A program made the position numbers and the translations under genes. 64,000 bases of DNA from Streptomyces piniterrae (GTDB taxonomy: Bacteria > Actinomycetota > Actinomycetes > Streptomycetales > Streptomycetaceae), in assembly GCF_005048155.1 (NCBI RefSeq), contig NZ_SUMB01000010.1:326641-390640 (forward strand). Direction: 5' to 3'. The notes under the pieces are model-generated. The model searched no databases, had not been told where the DNA came from, and saw nothing but the letters and a program-made list of their open reading frames with translations. Of the stretch, positions 16,308 through 25,242 are shown one piece after another; the first letter of the stretch is position 1, and each line of letters starts with the position of its first letter.

Positions 16308-17367
16308 GCGCGGACGGCCCCGCCACGGGGGCCCGAGCACCATAGGACGGGGCCATGGCGCCCGCCGCGCCGGCACCCAGGAGCCGAGCGACGCCGATGG
16401 CGCGCCCGGTGGCCGCCCGGCGACCGGCGGACGGGCGGAACGACGCCGCCAGGCCCGACGTATCAAACGCCGCAGGCAACGCTCCTACCTCAAGGAAATC
16501 CCCATCCTCATCGGCGTGGCACTGGCCATCGCCCTCGTCCTGAAGACCTTCCTGGTCCAGGCGTTCGTCATCCCGTCGGGCTCCATGGAGCAGACGATCA
16601 AGATCGGCGACCGGGTCCTCGTCGACAAACTCACGCCCTGGTTCGGCTCGAAGCCCGAACGCGGCGACGTCGTCGTCTTCAAGGACCCCGGAGGATGGCT
16701 GCCGCCCGCCGAGAAGAAGAAATTCGGCGACGATCCGCCGGGCGTCAAGCAGTTCAAGGAATTCATGACCTTCATCGGTCTGCTGCCGTCCGCCGATGAA
16801 CAGGACCTCATCAAGCGCGTGATCGGCGTCGGCGGCGACACCGTCAAATGCTGCGACAAACAGGGCCGCATCACGGTCAACGGCACCCCGCTCACCGAAG
16901 CCTACGTCCATCCGGGGAACCCGCCCTCCCAGCTGAAATTCACCGTCACCGTCCCCACCGGGCGGATCTTCGTCATGGGCGACCACCGCTCCGACTCCGC
17001 GGATTCGCGCTTCCACCTGGACGAGCCGTACCGTGGCACGGTCTCGGAGGAGAACGTGGTCGGCAGCGCCGCCTGGATCGCCTGGCCGCTCAGCCACTGG
17101 CGGCGCCTTGAGGAGAATGACACTTTTGCGACGGTGCGCGACGCGCCGGGCGCGAAGCCGTCCGCCGCCGCAGCGCCGCATAGGGTATCTCCCGAGACTT
17201 TGGCTGTACTCCCGACCCCTGCGGAACTCCCGCTCGTTATGGGAGTGGTGGGCCTGCACCGGTTGACGGGCAGGCGAAAGCGTGGAGTAAGGAGCAGATG
17301 TGGGGGACTTGGCGGTCGGCGCGCGGTCCGGAACCGAAGAGCCCGAGGAGCCGGCGGGGCAGGGTGA
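16300..17367 (+). CDS. sipX: type I signal peptidase (SipX-like)
   Basis: Second signal peptidase, 355 residues, starting 8 bp inside the end of sipW. A long basic, glycine/arginine-rich cytoplasmic N-terminus (about 65 residues) precedes the membrane anchor IPILIGVALAIALVLKTFLVQAF. Serine is in IPSGSMEQTI, lysine in LIKRVIGVGGD, box E in VMGDHRSDSADSRFH. The C-terminal region (about 290-315) includes a weak hydrophobic stretch, then an Arg/Gly-rich tail that runs 68 bp into sipY; this tail looks unselected, so the stop may have been lost or shifted. Confidence 0.9.
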   Translation: MGKRGRPRHGGPSTIGRGHGARRAGTQEPSDADGAPGGRPATGGRAERRRQARRIKRRRQRSYLKEIPILIGVALAIALVLKTFLVQAFVIPSGSMEQTIKIGDRVLVDKLTPWFGSKPERGDVVVFKDPGGWLPPAEKKKFGDDPPGVKQFKEFMTFIGLLPSADEQDLIKRVIGVGGDTVKCCDKQGRITVNGTPLTEAYVHPGNPPSQLKFTVTVPTGRIFVMGDHRSDSADSRFHLDEPYRGTVSEENVVGSAAWIAWPLSHWRRLEENDTFATVRDAPGAKPSAAAAPHRVSPETLAVLPTPAELPLVMGVVGLHRLTGRRKRGVRSRCGGLGGRRAVRNRRARGAGGAG

Positions 17368-18235
17368 GTCCCCCCAGCCGGCGGCGAGTTCCGTGCATCA
17401 GTCGCAGCCGCAGCGGTCAGCACAGTCCGACGGGCCCGCCGGCCGGGAGGAGATCGGCAGCGTGAAGAAGGCCAAGAAGCCGCGCGCCTTCTGGAAAGAA
17501 CTGCCCATCCTCATCGGCATCGCCCTGCTGCTCGCGCTGCTGATCAAAACGTTTCTGGTGCAGGCTTTCTCGATCCCCTCGGACTCCATGCAGGACACCC
17601 TGCAGCGCGGCGACCGGGTCCTCGTCGACAAGCTGACACCGTGGTTCGGCTCGGAGCCGCAGCGCGGCGAGGTCGTCGTCTTCCACGACCCCGGAGGCTG
17701 GCTCAACGAGACGCCGACGCCCGAGCCCAACCCCATCCAGAAGGTCCTCAGCTTCATCGGACTGATGCCGTCCGCCGAGGAGAAGGACCTGATCAAGCGG
17801 GTCATCGCGGTCGGCGGCGACACCGTCGAATGCAAGGGCACCGGCCCGGTCAGGGTCAACGGCAAGGCCCTCAAGGAGGAGTCCTACATCTTCCCGGGCG
17901 TCACCCCCTGCGGCGACCGGCCGTTCGGCCCGATCCACGTCCCCAAGGGCCGGATCTGGGTCATGGGCGACCACCGTGACGACTCCCTCGACTCCCGCTA
18001 CCACCAGAACCTCAAGTACAACGGCACCGTGTCCGTCAACGAGGTCGTCGGCCGCGCCTTCACCATCGCCTGGCCCATCAACCGCTGGTCGACCCTCCCG
18101 GTGCCCGACACCTTCGACCAGCCCGGGATCAACGAGACAATGGCCGCGGCTCCGGCCGCGCTGGGCCTCGTCGGCGCCGTACCGATCGTTTTGTGGCGTC
18201 GCCGTAGGCTGACCGGAGAACGTACCCCCGGGTAG
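17300..18235 (+). CDS. sipY: type I signal peptidase (SipY-like)
   Basis: Third signal peptidase, 311 residues. Membrane anchor LPILIGIALLLALLIKTFLVQAF, serine in IPSDSMQDTL, lysine in LIKRVIAVGGD, box E VMGDHRDDSLDSRYH, and a C-terminal membrane segment (APAALGLVGAVPIVLW) followed by arginines. The GTG at 17300 has AAGGAG 5 nt upstream and is preferred although it lies inside the end of sipX. A later in-frame GTG at 17462 (VKKAKKPRAFW) is possible. SipY is the major general signal peptidase in S. lividans. Confidence 0.92.
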   Translation: MGDLAVGARSGTEEPEEPAGQGESPQPAASSVHQSQPQRSAQSDGPAGREEIGSVKKAKKPRAFWKELPILIGIALLLALLIKTFLVQAFSIPSDSMQDTLQRGDRVLVDKLTPWFGSEPQRGEVVVFHDPGGWLNETPTPEPNPIQKVLSFIGLMPSAEEKDLIKRVIAVGGDTVECKGTGPVRVNGKALKEESYIFPGVTPCGDRPFGPIHVPKGRIWVMGDHRDDSLDSRYHQNLKYNGTVSVNEVVGRAFTIAWPINRWSTLPVPDTFDQPGINETMAAAPAALGLVGAVPIVLWRRRRLTGERTPG

Positions 18236-18286
18236 GGTGCCGTCCCAGATCTTCGATGCGGGGGCGCCCGCGGGGTGGGAGCTGGG

Positions 18287-19024
18287 ATGAGCAGCAGTAC
18301 GGAACGCCGGACCGGACAGCACACTGGCCGCGGCCGGACCATGGGCAGTGTGCTGTCCGGTCTGGCCGTGGCCCTTGGCTGTGCGCTGTTCCTCGGCGGC
18401 TTCGTATGGGGGGCACTGATCTACCGCCCGTACACGGTGCCGACCGATTCGATGTCGCCGACGATCTCCGCCGGGGCCCGGGTCCTGGCCGAAAAGGTCG
18501 ATGGCGCCGAGATACGCCGCGGCGACGTCGTCGTCTTCAAGGACAAGGTCTGGGGCGACCTGCCGATGGTCAAGCGCGTCGTCGGCGTCGGCGGCGACAA
18601 GGTCGCCTGCTGCACCAAGGACGGCCGCCTCACCGTCAACGGAACCCCGATCGAGGAACCGTATCTCCAGGGCGACGGACCCGCCTCGCCCGTCGGCTTC
18701 AAGGCCACCGTGCCCAAGGGCCAGCTCTTCCTCCTCGGCGACCACCGCAGCGACTCCATGGACTCCCGCGTCCACCTCACCGACGGCGACCACGGCTCGG
18801 TACCGCGCGGCGCCGTGCACGCCCGGGTGGACGCCCTCGCCTGGCCGCTCGACAGCATCGGTGTGATGCGGCGCCCCGCGGCCTTCGCCGAGCTGCCGGG
18901 CGGCATCTCACAGCCCGGCCCGGTGCAGCCCATCACCTACGCCGTCCTCGCCGGCGCGGTCCTGGTCCTCGCCGGCGCGGCCCACGGGCCGATCGCCCGA
19001 CGGAAGGGCCGTAAGCGTGCCTGA
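18287..19024 (+). CDS. sipZ: type I signal peptidase (SipZ-like)
   Basis: Fourth signal peptidase, 245 residues from the ATG at 18287, preceded by a GGTGGGAG ribosome site; GTG 18275 is an alternative. N-terminal membrane segment LSGLAVALGCALFLGGFVWGAL, serine in VPTDSMSPTI, lysine in MVKRVVGVGGD, box E LLGDHRSDSMDSRVH, and a C-terminal membrane segment (YAVLAGAVLVLAGAAHG). It overlaps the NUDIX gene by 8 bp. In S. lividans sipZ heads a separate operon with downstream unrelated genes, and the same layout is seen here. Confidence 0.9.
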   Translation: MSSSTERRTGQHTGRGRTMGSVLSGLAVALGCALFLGGFVWGALIYRPYTVPTDSMSPTISAGARVLAEKVDGAEIRRGDVVVFKDKVWGDLPMVKRVVGVGGDKVACCTKDGRLTVNGTPIEEPYLQGDGPASPVGFKATVPKGQLFLLGDHRSDSMDSRVHLTDGDHGSVPRGAVHARVDALAWPLDSIGVMRRPAAFAELPGGISQPGPVQPITYAVLAGAVLVLAGAAHGPIARRKGRKRA

Positions 19025-19646
19025 GGGGCGTGGGACGGGCCGGGAGGCGGTCAGCGGACCAGACGGGGGCACGGACCGGGACGGCGGGCTGGACGCGGAC
19101 GTGGACGCTGGCCGGGACGCGGGCGGGGAGCTGGACCGTGGCGCGGGCGCCGGCGAGCCGATGGCTGAGATCCGCCAGGTCGCGCGTGTCGTCCTCCTCG
19201 ACCCCGACGACCGGATCCTGCTGCTGCACGGCTTCGAACCGGACGACCCGACCGACACCTGGTGGTTCACCCCCGGCGGCGGCCTGGAGGGCAACGAGAC
19301 CCGCGAGGAGGCGGCCCGCCGCGAGCTCGCCGAGGAGACCGGCATCACGGACGTTGTCATCGGGCCCGTCCTGTGGAAACGCCACTGCTCCTTCCCGTTC
19401 GACGGGCGACGCTGGGACCAGGACGAGTGGTATTACCTGGGACGAACCGACCGCACGGCGACCCACACCGCCGGGCTGACGGACCTGGAGCGGCGCAGCG
19501 TATCGGGACTGAGGTGGTGGACTTCGGAGGAACTGTCCGCGTCGCATGAGACGGTGTATCCGACCAGACTCGCCGAGCTGCTGCGCACACTGCTCGACGA
19601 AGGGCCCCCAAGTGCGCCGGTGCTCCTGGAGACCGAGAGGGTCTGA
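19017..19646 (+). CDS. NUDIX hydrolase
   Basis: Hydrolase of a nucleoside diphosphate linked to another moiety; the substrate cannot be read from sequence. The complete NUDIX box is GGGLEGNETREEAARRELAEETGI, matching Gx5Ex7REUxEExGU. The gene may start at GTG 19017, giving a 48-residue Asp/Gly-rich, probably disordered N-terminus, or at ATG 19161 (MAEIRQVARVVLLD), where the folded domain begins. The overlap with sipZ favours the longer form by coupling, but the shorter one is close to usual NUDIX length. Confidence 0.85.
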   Translation: MPEGRGTGREAVSGPDGGTDRDGGLDADVDAGRDAGGELDRGAGAGEPMAEIRQVARVVLLDPDDRILLLHGFEPDDPTDTWWFTPGGGLEGNETREEAARRELAEETGITDVVIGPVLWKRHCSFPFDGRRWDQDEWYYLGRTDRTATHTAGLTDLERRSVSGLRWWTSEELSASHETVYPTRLAELLRTLLDEGPPSAPVLLETERV

Positions 19647-19684
19647 CGCACAATAGGGGGACGCACGGCTGAAGGGGATCTGCC

Positions 19685-19993
19685 ATGAGCGCCGAGGACC
19701 TCGAGAAGTACGAGACCGAGATGGAGCTGAAGCTCTACCGGGAGTACCGCGACGTCGTCGGGCTGTTCAAATATGTGATCGAGACCGAACGTCGCTTCTA
19801 CCTCACCAACGACTACGAGATGCAGGTGCACTCGGTCCAGGGGGAGGTGTTCTTCGAGGTCTCGATGGCCGACGCATGGGTCTGGGATATGTACCGCCCG
19901 GCCCGGTTCGTCAAGCAGGTGCGAGTACTGACGTTCAAGGATGTGAATATCGAGGAGCTCAACAAGAGCGATCTCGATCTTCCGGGGAGCTGA
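19685..19993 (+). CDS. DUF2469 conserved actinobacterial protein
   Basis: Small, highly conserved protein of 102 residues (SAEDLEKYETEMELKLYREYRDVV at the start, VHSVQGEVFFEVSMADAWVWDMYRPARFVKQVRVLTFKDVNIEEL at the middle and end, here quoted only as landmarks SAEDLEKYE, WVWDMYRPARF and VNIEELNKSDL). Found across Actinobacteria beside the yraN/comM genes. Function unknown. ATG 19685 with AAGGGGATC upstream; a CACAAT at about 19650 could be a -10 element. Confidence 0.9.
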   Translation: MSAEDLEKYETEMELKLYREYRDVVGLFKYVIETERRFYLTNDYEMQVHSVQGEVFFEVSMADAWVWDMYRPARFVKQVRVLTFKDVNIEELNKSDLDLPGS

Positions 19994-20163
19994 CGGGCAG
20001 CGCTTCGCGGAGGGGCGCCGCGGGCTGCCAGGGCTTCGGGGGACCGCGAGGGCTCCCAGGGCCTGATCTCGTCCTCCCGCCTGCCCGGCTCTCGCCTCCC
20101 GCCTCCCGTTTTTCGCCGCCCCGCCTTCCCAGCCGGCCGCTGTGGCGCCTGTGGGTGACCGGG

Positions 20164-20190
20164 TTATCCACAACCGGCCCGTTGTCCACC
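20164..20190 (+). promoter_or_regulatory. paired DnaA boxes upstream of yraN
   Basis: TTATCCACA (20164-20172) and TTGTCCACC (20182-20190) lie in the same orientation with 9 bp between them. The first is an exact match to the E. coli DnaA box and the second differs by one base from the Streptomyces box TTGTCCACA. They sit in the 252-bp gap between DUF2469 and yraN. The same arrangement occurs, inverted, at 27422-27448. Confidence 0.55.
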
Positions 20191-20245
20191 AAGATCCAAC
20201 AGATCTGGGCGGGGGCGTCACAGTCGGTGCCGGAGGTGGTACCGC

Positions 20246-20926
20246 ATGAACACCATGCAGGCCGGCCAGGGAGCCGGGGAGCCGACGCGCCCCAGGGACA
20301 CAACGCAGGCAGACGACCCGTCGAAGGCCGTTGCCGGGCCGCAGACCGAGACCGGCAGGGAGACCGCCGGAGCCGCGGACGGCGCGGAGCGCAAGGGGGC
20401 CACGGCGCGGGGGACGACACCGGGGAGCGGGCCAGGCAGCAGACCAGGCGACGAAGCAGGCAGCGGACCGCGGAGCCGGGCACGGAAGGCCTCCGGCAGC
20501 GCGGCACGGACCCGCCCCCACCGCAAACCGGGCCGCCACGCAGAACGCCACACCGCCGTCACCCCCACCGACCCCAGGCGCGCCCTCGGACGCTATGGGG
20601 AGGACCTGGCCGCCCGCCGCCTCAGCGAGGCCGGCATGCGCATCCTGGACCGCAACTGGCGCTGCCGCGACGGCGAGATCGACATCGTGGCCGCAGACGG
20701 CGACGCACTCGTCATCTGCGAAGTCAAAACCCGCCGCGCCGGACCGTACGAACACCCCATGGCGGCCGTACGCGCCGAGAAGACCGCCCGCCTACGCATG
20801 CTCGCGGAACGCTGGCTGGAACGGCACGGCGGCCCACCACAGGGCGGCGTACGCATCGACGTCGTCGGCGTGCTCCTGCCGGCCCGCGGCGCACCCGTCG
20901 TCGAACACGTACGCGGGGTGGCGTGA
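20246..20926 (+). CDS. YraN-family (UPF0102) endonuclease-like protein
   Basis: The C-terminal ~118 residues are a typical YraN domain with a restriction-endonuclease-like core: GRYGEDLAARRL, WRCRDGEIDIVAADGDALVICEVKTRR, which carries the E-x(n)-D-x(n)-ExK catalytic pattern. The family is linked to DNA recombination or Holliday-junction handling but is poorly studied. The first ~107 residues are Gly/Thr/Arg-rich and look disordered; such a long extension is unusual and the true start might be internal. The stop overlaps the comM start by one base. Confidence 0.85.
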   Translation: MNTMQAGQGAGEPTRPRDTTQADDPSKAVAGPQTETGRETAGAADGAERKGATARGTTPGSGPGSRPGDEAGSGPRSRARKASGSAARTRPHRKPGRHAERHTAVTPTDPRRALGRYGEDLAARRLSEAGMRILDRNWRCRDGEIDIVAADGDALVICEVKTRRAGPYEHPMAAVRAEKTARLRMLAERWLERHGGPPQGGVRIDVVGVLLPARGAPVVEHVRGVA

Positions 20927-22533
20927 TGGGATTCGCCCGCACCTGCTCCGTCGCCCTGGTCGGCGTCGAAGGAGTCGTCGTCGAGGTCCAGGCCGACCTG
21001 GAACCCGGAGTCGCGAACTTCACCCTGGTCGGGCTGCCCGACAAAAGCCTCATCGAATCCAAGGACCGCGTGCGCGCCGCGGTGGCGAACTCAGGCGCCG
21101 AATGGCCCCAGAAGAAACTCACCGTAGGGCTCAGCCCGGCATCCGTCCCCAAAAGCGGCAGCGGCTTCGACCTGGCCGTGGCCTGCGCGGTCCTCGGCGC
21201 CGCCGAGCGCCTCGACCCCCGCGAACTCACCGACCTCATGATGATCGGCGAACTCGGACTGGACGGCAGGGTCCGCCCCGTACGCGGCGTACTGCCCGCC
21301 GTCCTGGCCGCGGCCGACGCCGGATACCGCCAGGTCGTCGTGCCCGAACAGACCGTCGCCGAGGCCTCGCTCGTCCCCGGCATGTCCGTCCTCGGCGTGC
21401 GCAGCCTGCGCCAGCTCATCGCCGTCCTCAGCGACGAACCCGTGCCCGAAGAGGACGACCCCCTGGAGGAAGGACGCCCCGACCCACTGCTGGCCGGCCT
21501 GGTCGTACCCGGCACCGGAATCGGCGCAGGCCTGCCACCCGGGGACCGCACCCTCGACATGTCCGACGTCGCAGGCCAGCACAACGCCCGACGCGCCCTG
21601 GAAGTAGCCGCCGCCGGACGCCACCACATCTTCTTCAAGGGCCCGCCCGGAGCCGGCAAAACCATGCTCGCCGAACGCCTCCCCGGGCTGCTGCCACCCC
21701 TGTCACCCAACGAATCACTGGAGGTCACCGCCGTCCACTCGGTAGCCGGCACCCTCCCACCAGGACAACCACTCGTCGCCCGGCCGCCCTACTGCGCCCC
21801 GCACCACTCCGCGACCATGGCATCCCTCGTCGGCGGCGGCACCGGACTGCCCCGCCCCGGAGCCGTCTCGCTGGCACACCACGGCGTCCTGTTCGTGGAC
21901 GAGGCCGCCGAATGCAGCGCAAAGGTCCTGGACGCACTGCGCCAGCCACTGGAATCCGGCCATGTCGTCGTCGCCCGCGCCGCCGGCATGATGCGCATGC
22001 CGGCACGCTTTCTCCTGGCCCTGGCGGCCAACCCCTGCCCCTGCGGGCGGCACGGCACCAGCGGCGGCGGCTGCGAATGCCGCCCGTCCTCGATCCGCCG
22101 CTACCAGGCCAGGCTCTCCGGTCCCCTGCTGGACCGCGTGGACCTGCGGATCGCTGTGGAACCAGTCGCCCGCTCCGAACTCATCACCCTCGGCAGGGGC
22201 GCCGAATCCACCGCGGAAGTAGCCGACCGCGTACGGGCGGCCCGCGAACGCGCCGCCGCCCGCTTCGCCGGCACCCCATGGCAGACCAACAGCGAAGTCC
22301 CCGGCCACGAACTCAGAACGCGATGGCAGGTACACCCAGGCGCATTGGCACAGGCCGAACGCGACCTGGAATGCGGCCTGCTGACGGCCAGAGGACTCGA
22401 CCGGGTCCTCCGCGTCGCCTGGACAGCCGCCGACCTCGCCGCCCGCGACCGCCCCACAACGGAAGACGTCAACTGGGCCCTGGAACTACGCACCGGAGTA
22501 CGCCGCGGCGCGGTAACGACGGTGGCCGGGTAA
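20926..22533 (+). CDS. comM: ComM/YifB-family AAA+ ATPase (Mg-chelatase-like)
   Basis: Hexameric AAA+ ATPase of the ComM family; in Vibrio ComM promotes branch migration during natural transformation. The protein has 535 residues: an N-terminal ChlI-type Lon-like domain (VGLPDKSLIESKDRVRAAVANSG), Walker A GPPGAGKTMLAERLPG near residue 240, Walker B LFVDEAAE, and a C-terminal Mg-chelatase-like domain with cysteines in NPCPCGRHG and CECRPSSIRRYQ. The ATG overlaps the yraN stop, so translation is coupled. dprA follows 126 bp later. Confidence 0.93.
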   Translation: MGFARTCSVALVGVEGVVVEVQADLEPGVANFTLVGLPDKSLIESKDRVRAAVANSGAEWPQKKLTVGLSPASVPKSGSGFDLAVACAVLGAAERLDPRELTDLMMIGELGLDGRVRPVRGVLPAVLAAADAGYRQVVVPEQTVAEASLVPGMSVLGVRSLRQLIAVLSDEPVPEEDDPLEEGRPDPLLAGLVVPGTGIGAGLPPGDRTLDMSDVAGQHNARRALEVAAAGRHHIFFKGPPGAGKTMLAERLPGLLPPLSPNESLEVTAVHSVAGTLPPGQPLVARPPYCAPHHSATMASLVGGGTGLPRPGAVSLAHHGVLFVDEAAECSAKVLDALRQPLESGHVVVARAAGMMRMPARFLLALAANPCPCGRHGTSGGGCECRPSSIRRYQARLSGPLLDRVDLRIAVEPVARSELITLGRGAESTAEVADRVRAARERAAARFAGTPWQTNSEVPGHELRTRWQVHPGALAQAERDLECGLLTARGLDRVLRVAWTAADLAARDRPTTEDVNWALELRTGVRRGAVTTVAG

Positions 22534-22659
22534 GCGGCGGCGGCAGCCGGGGAGCGCGGACGGCACGCGACTGGGCGAGAACCGAAGAGCTCGCACCGCG
22601 AGGGGCACACCAGGGGGGCAGACCGCGACCGCGCGGACGCACCACCAGCAGGGGGAACG

Positions 22660-23982
22660 ATGAACGGGACAGACGCATGGGGCTTCGCCAAGAACGCGGC
22701 GAACGCCGACGACCACAGACCAAGCCACACGACCGACGCGATGGCGACCGGGCAACGACAGGTGCCGCGTACGACGGACCAGCCGCACCACCCCACACGT
22801 ACGACTGACGTGAACGAACCGGCACGGCACGCCGCGGACGAGCCACAGCGCACGGCGCGCGCGGCACTCACCCGCATTCTCGAACCAGGCGACGAAACCG
22901 CCGGCCGCTGGCTGCGCGAGATGGGCCCGGAAGCCCTGTGGCACGCACTGTCCGGTGACACGGCCCCACCCAAAGGCGCGTCGACGACCAAGGTCGACGG
23001 CCTGCGGCTGCGCGCCGCACGAGCCACCGACCCCGGCGCGGACCTCGCCGCCGTCGCCGCGCTCGGCGGCCGGTTCATCTGCCCCGGCGACGAGGAATGG
23101 CCCCGGCAGCTGGACGACCTCGGCGACGCCCGCCCCATCGGCCTATGGGTACGCGGCCCGGCGAACCTCCGGCTCTGGGCACTGCGGTCAGTCGCCATCG
23201 TGGGCGCCCGGGCCTGCACCGACTACGGCGCCCACCTGGCCGCCACCCTGAGCGCCGGCCTCGCCGACCGTGGCTGGACGGTCGTATCCGGCGCGGCATA
23301 CGGCGTCGACGGAGCGGCCCACCGTGGTGCACTGGCCGCCGACGGCGCGACCATCGCCGTCCTCGCCTCCGGCGTCGACTACGCCTACCCGCGCGGCCAC
23401 ACCGAGTTGATCGGACGCATCGCCGAACAGGGCCTGGTGGCAGCCGAGTTACCACCCGGCGACCACCCCACCCGCAGCCGCTTCGTGCAACGCAACCGCG
23501 TCATCGCCGCACTCACCCGAGGCACCGTCGTCGTGGAAGCCGAAGTCCGCAGCGGCTCCCTGGTCACCGCCCGCCGAGCACTCGCCCTCGGACGTTTCAC
23601 GATGGGCATGCCGGGACCCGTCACCAGTGGACTCTCCGCCGGCGTACACCAACTCCTGCGCGCCGAGGCCATGGTGGTCACCAACGCCGACGAAGTCGTC
23701 GAACTCGTCGGAAGCATCGGCGACCTCGCCCCCGAGCGACGCGGTCCGACCCTCGCCCGCGACCTCCTGGACCCCATCGCCACGCGCGTCCTGGAAGCGC
23801 TGCCCGCCCGCGGCGCAGCGGACACCGCCCACCTGGCACGGGAGTCGGGCACACCCCGCGACCTCGCGCAAGGCAAGCTCCTTGAGCTGCAATCCCTCGG
23901 ATTCGTGCAAAAGTGCGGTGAACGCTGGGAGTTGGCGCGACGCGCCGAGACCACCGACGCTTCCCGGCGAGGCGGTACTTGA
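22660..23982 (+). CDS. dprA: DNA-processing protein DprA
   Basis: Protects incoming single-stranded DNA and loads RecA. The Rossmann-like core is clear: SVAIVGARACTDYG, VVSGAAYGVDGAAHRGAL, SRFVQRNRVIAALT, GSLVTARRALALGR. A C-terminal winged-helix-like domain follows (residues 360-430). Length 440 residues, with a disordered N-terminus of about 60 residues; start at ATG 22660 because of AGGGGGAA just upstream, though GTG 22810 is possible. Codon 264 (23449-23451) is TTA, the leucine codon read by the developmental bldA tRNA in Streptomyces, so translation may be delayed to late growth. Confidence 0.93.
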   Translation: MNGTDAWGFAKNAANADDHRPSHTTDAMATGQRQVPRTTDQPHHPTRTTDVNEPARHAADEPQRTARAALTRILEPGDETAGRWLREMGPEALWHALSGDTAPPKGASTTKVDGLRLRAARATDPGADLAAVAALGGRFICPGDEEWPRQLDDLGDARPIGLWVRGPANLRLWALRSVAIVGARACTDYGAHLAATLSAGLADRGWTVVSGAAYGVDGAAHRGALAADGATIAVLASGVDYAYPRGHTELIGRIAEQGLVAAELPPGDHPTRSRFVQRNRVIAALTRGTVVVEAEVRSGSLVTARRALALGRFTMGMPGPVTSGLSAGVHQLLRAEAMVVTNADEVVELVGSIGDLAPERRGPTLARDLLDPIATRVLEALPARGAADTAHLARESGTPRDLAQGKLLELQSLGFVQKCGERWELARRAETTDASRRGGT

Positions 23983-24341
23983 CCTGGGGCGAACGGGTGA
24001 AAGGGTGAGGGGAATGACCGCAGAATCCAGGTTTGCCTCGCTTCGGCGCGCCGGGCCGACCCGCAGGGAGACGACGATGTGGCGCAACGGACACGCGGGA
24101 AACCGCCCGCCGCGCCACCTCGCCCGGCCCCACCACCCGGCGGGGTCTCGCATCCGGCACGGTGTGCGCGTGTCGCCACGCCGTACGAGGTAACCCCGAG
24201 GTGCGGGCAGCGGAACGTATCTGCGTACCGCCAACCTCGCTTCCTCGCACACCGCGACACGGTAGTCACGCTACGCTCACACACAATTCACCCGCACACA
24301 TCCACCGACCAGTGTCTCGGCAGAACGGCTCAAGGCGACGA
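23983..24341. other. 359-bp region between dprA and whiG
   Basis: Probably the promoter and leader region of whiG. Reading frames exist (for example from an ATG near 24014) but show no recognisable protein. AT content rises around 24270-24310, where a promoter would be expected; I cannot identify a convincing -35/-10 pair. In S. coelicolor many genes lie between dprA and whiG, so this junction is a place where genomes differ. Confidence 0.45.
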
Positions 24342-25178
24342 ATGCCCCAGCACACCTCCGGGTCTGACCGCGCGGCAGTACCACCCGCCGCGCGGGCCAG
24401 CGTGCGCCCCGCCGCGCCCACCTCCCTCAACGAGCTGTGGCGCTCCTACAAGGCATCGGGCGACGGGCGGTTGCGGGAGCAGCTGATCCTGCACTACTCC
24501 CCGCTGGTCAAGTACGTCGCCGGCCGAGTCAGCGTCGGGCTGCCCCCCAACGTCGAACAGGCGGACTTCGTCTCCTCCGGAGTCTTCGGGCTGATCGACG
24601 CCATCGAGAAGTTCGAACCCGAACGCTCCATCAAGTTCGAGACCTACGCCATCACCCGCATCCGCGGCGCCATGATCGACGAGCTCCGCGCGCTGGACTG
24701 GATCCCACGATCCGTACGACAGAAAGCCCGCGCCGTCGAACGGGCCTACGCCACGCTCGAAGCGCAGCTGCGCCGTACTCCATCCGAGGCGGAGGTCGCC
24801 GCCGAGATGGGCATCGCCCTGGAGGAACTCCACAGCGTGTTCAGCCAGCTGTCCCTGGCGAACGTGGTCGCGCTGGAAGAGCTCCTGCACGTCAGCGGCG
24901 AGGGCGGTGAACGGCTGAGCCTCATGGACACGCTCGAGGACACCGCCGCCGACAATCCCGTCGAGATCGCCGAGGACCGCGAGCTGCGGCGACTGCTCGC
25001 GCGCGCCATCAACACCCTCCCCGAACGCGAGAAGACCGTGGTGACCCTCTACTACTACGAGGGCCTCACGCTCGCCGAGATCGGCAATGTCCTCGGTGTC
25101 ACGGAGAGCCGGGTCAGCCAGATCCACACCAAGTCCGTACTGCAGCTCCGGGCGAAACTTGCCGACGTCGGACGCTGA
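24342..25178 (+). CDS. whiG: sporulation sigma factor WhiG
   Basis: FliA-family sigma factor that commits aerial hyphae to sporulation; it drives whiH and whiI. The N-terminus MPQHTSGSDRAAVPPAARA, the region 2 segment LVKYVAGRVSVGLPPNVEQADFVSSGVFGLIDAIEKFEPER, and region 4 (LPEREKTVVTLYYYEGLTLAEIGNVLGVTESRVSQIHTKSV) agree almost residue for residue with S. coelicolor WhiG (segments quoted as landmarks: SVGLPPNVEQADF, VTESRVSQIHTK). Length 278. ATG 24342 matches the known N-terminus. Streptomyces WhiG is held inactive by RsiG with c-di-GMP. Confidence 0.98.
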   Translation: MPQHTSGSDRAAVPPAARASVRPAAPTSLNELWRSYKASGDGRLREQLILHYSPLVKYVAGRVSVGLPPNVEQADFVSSGVFGLIDAIEKFEPERSIKFETYAITRIRGAMIDELRALDWIPRSVRQKARAVERAYATLEAQLRRTPSEAEVAAEMGIALEELHSVFSQLSLANVVALEELLHVSGEGGERLSLMDTLEDTAADNPVEIAEDRELRRLLARAINTLPEREKTVVTLYYYEGLTLAEIGNVLGVTESRVSQIHTKSVLQLRAKLADVGR

Positions 25179-25242
25179 GCCCGATGGCGCCGTGTCGCGA
25201 TGCGGAGTGCCACCGCCGGCGTGCCATCCGTAGAGTGGTGGT

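Noticed and set aside
20164..20190. A replication origin
   Set aside because: Only two DnaA boxes are present, with no dnaA/dnaN genes or large box cluster; oriC lies elsewhere in Streptomyces.
24012..24193. Possible small gene between dprA and whiG
   Set aside because: Arginine/proline-rich product, no ribosome site of note and no known family; more likely part of the whiG upstream region.
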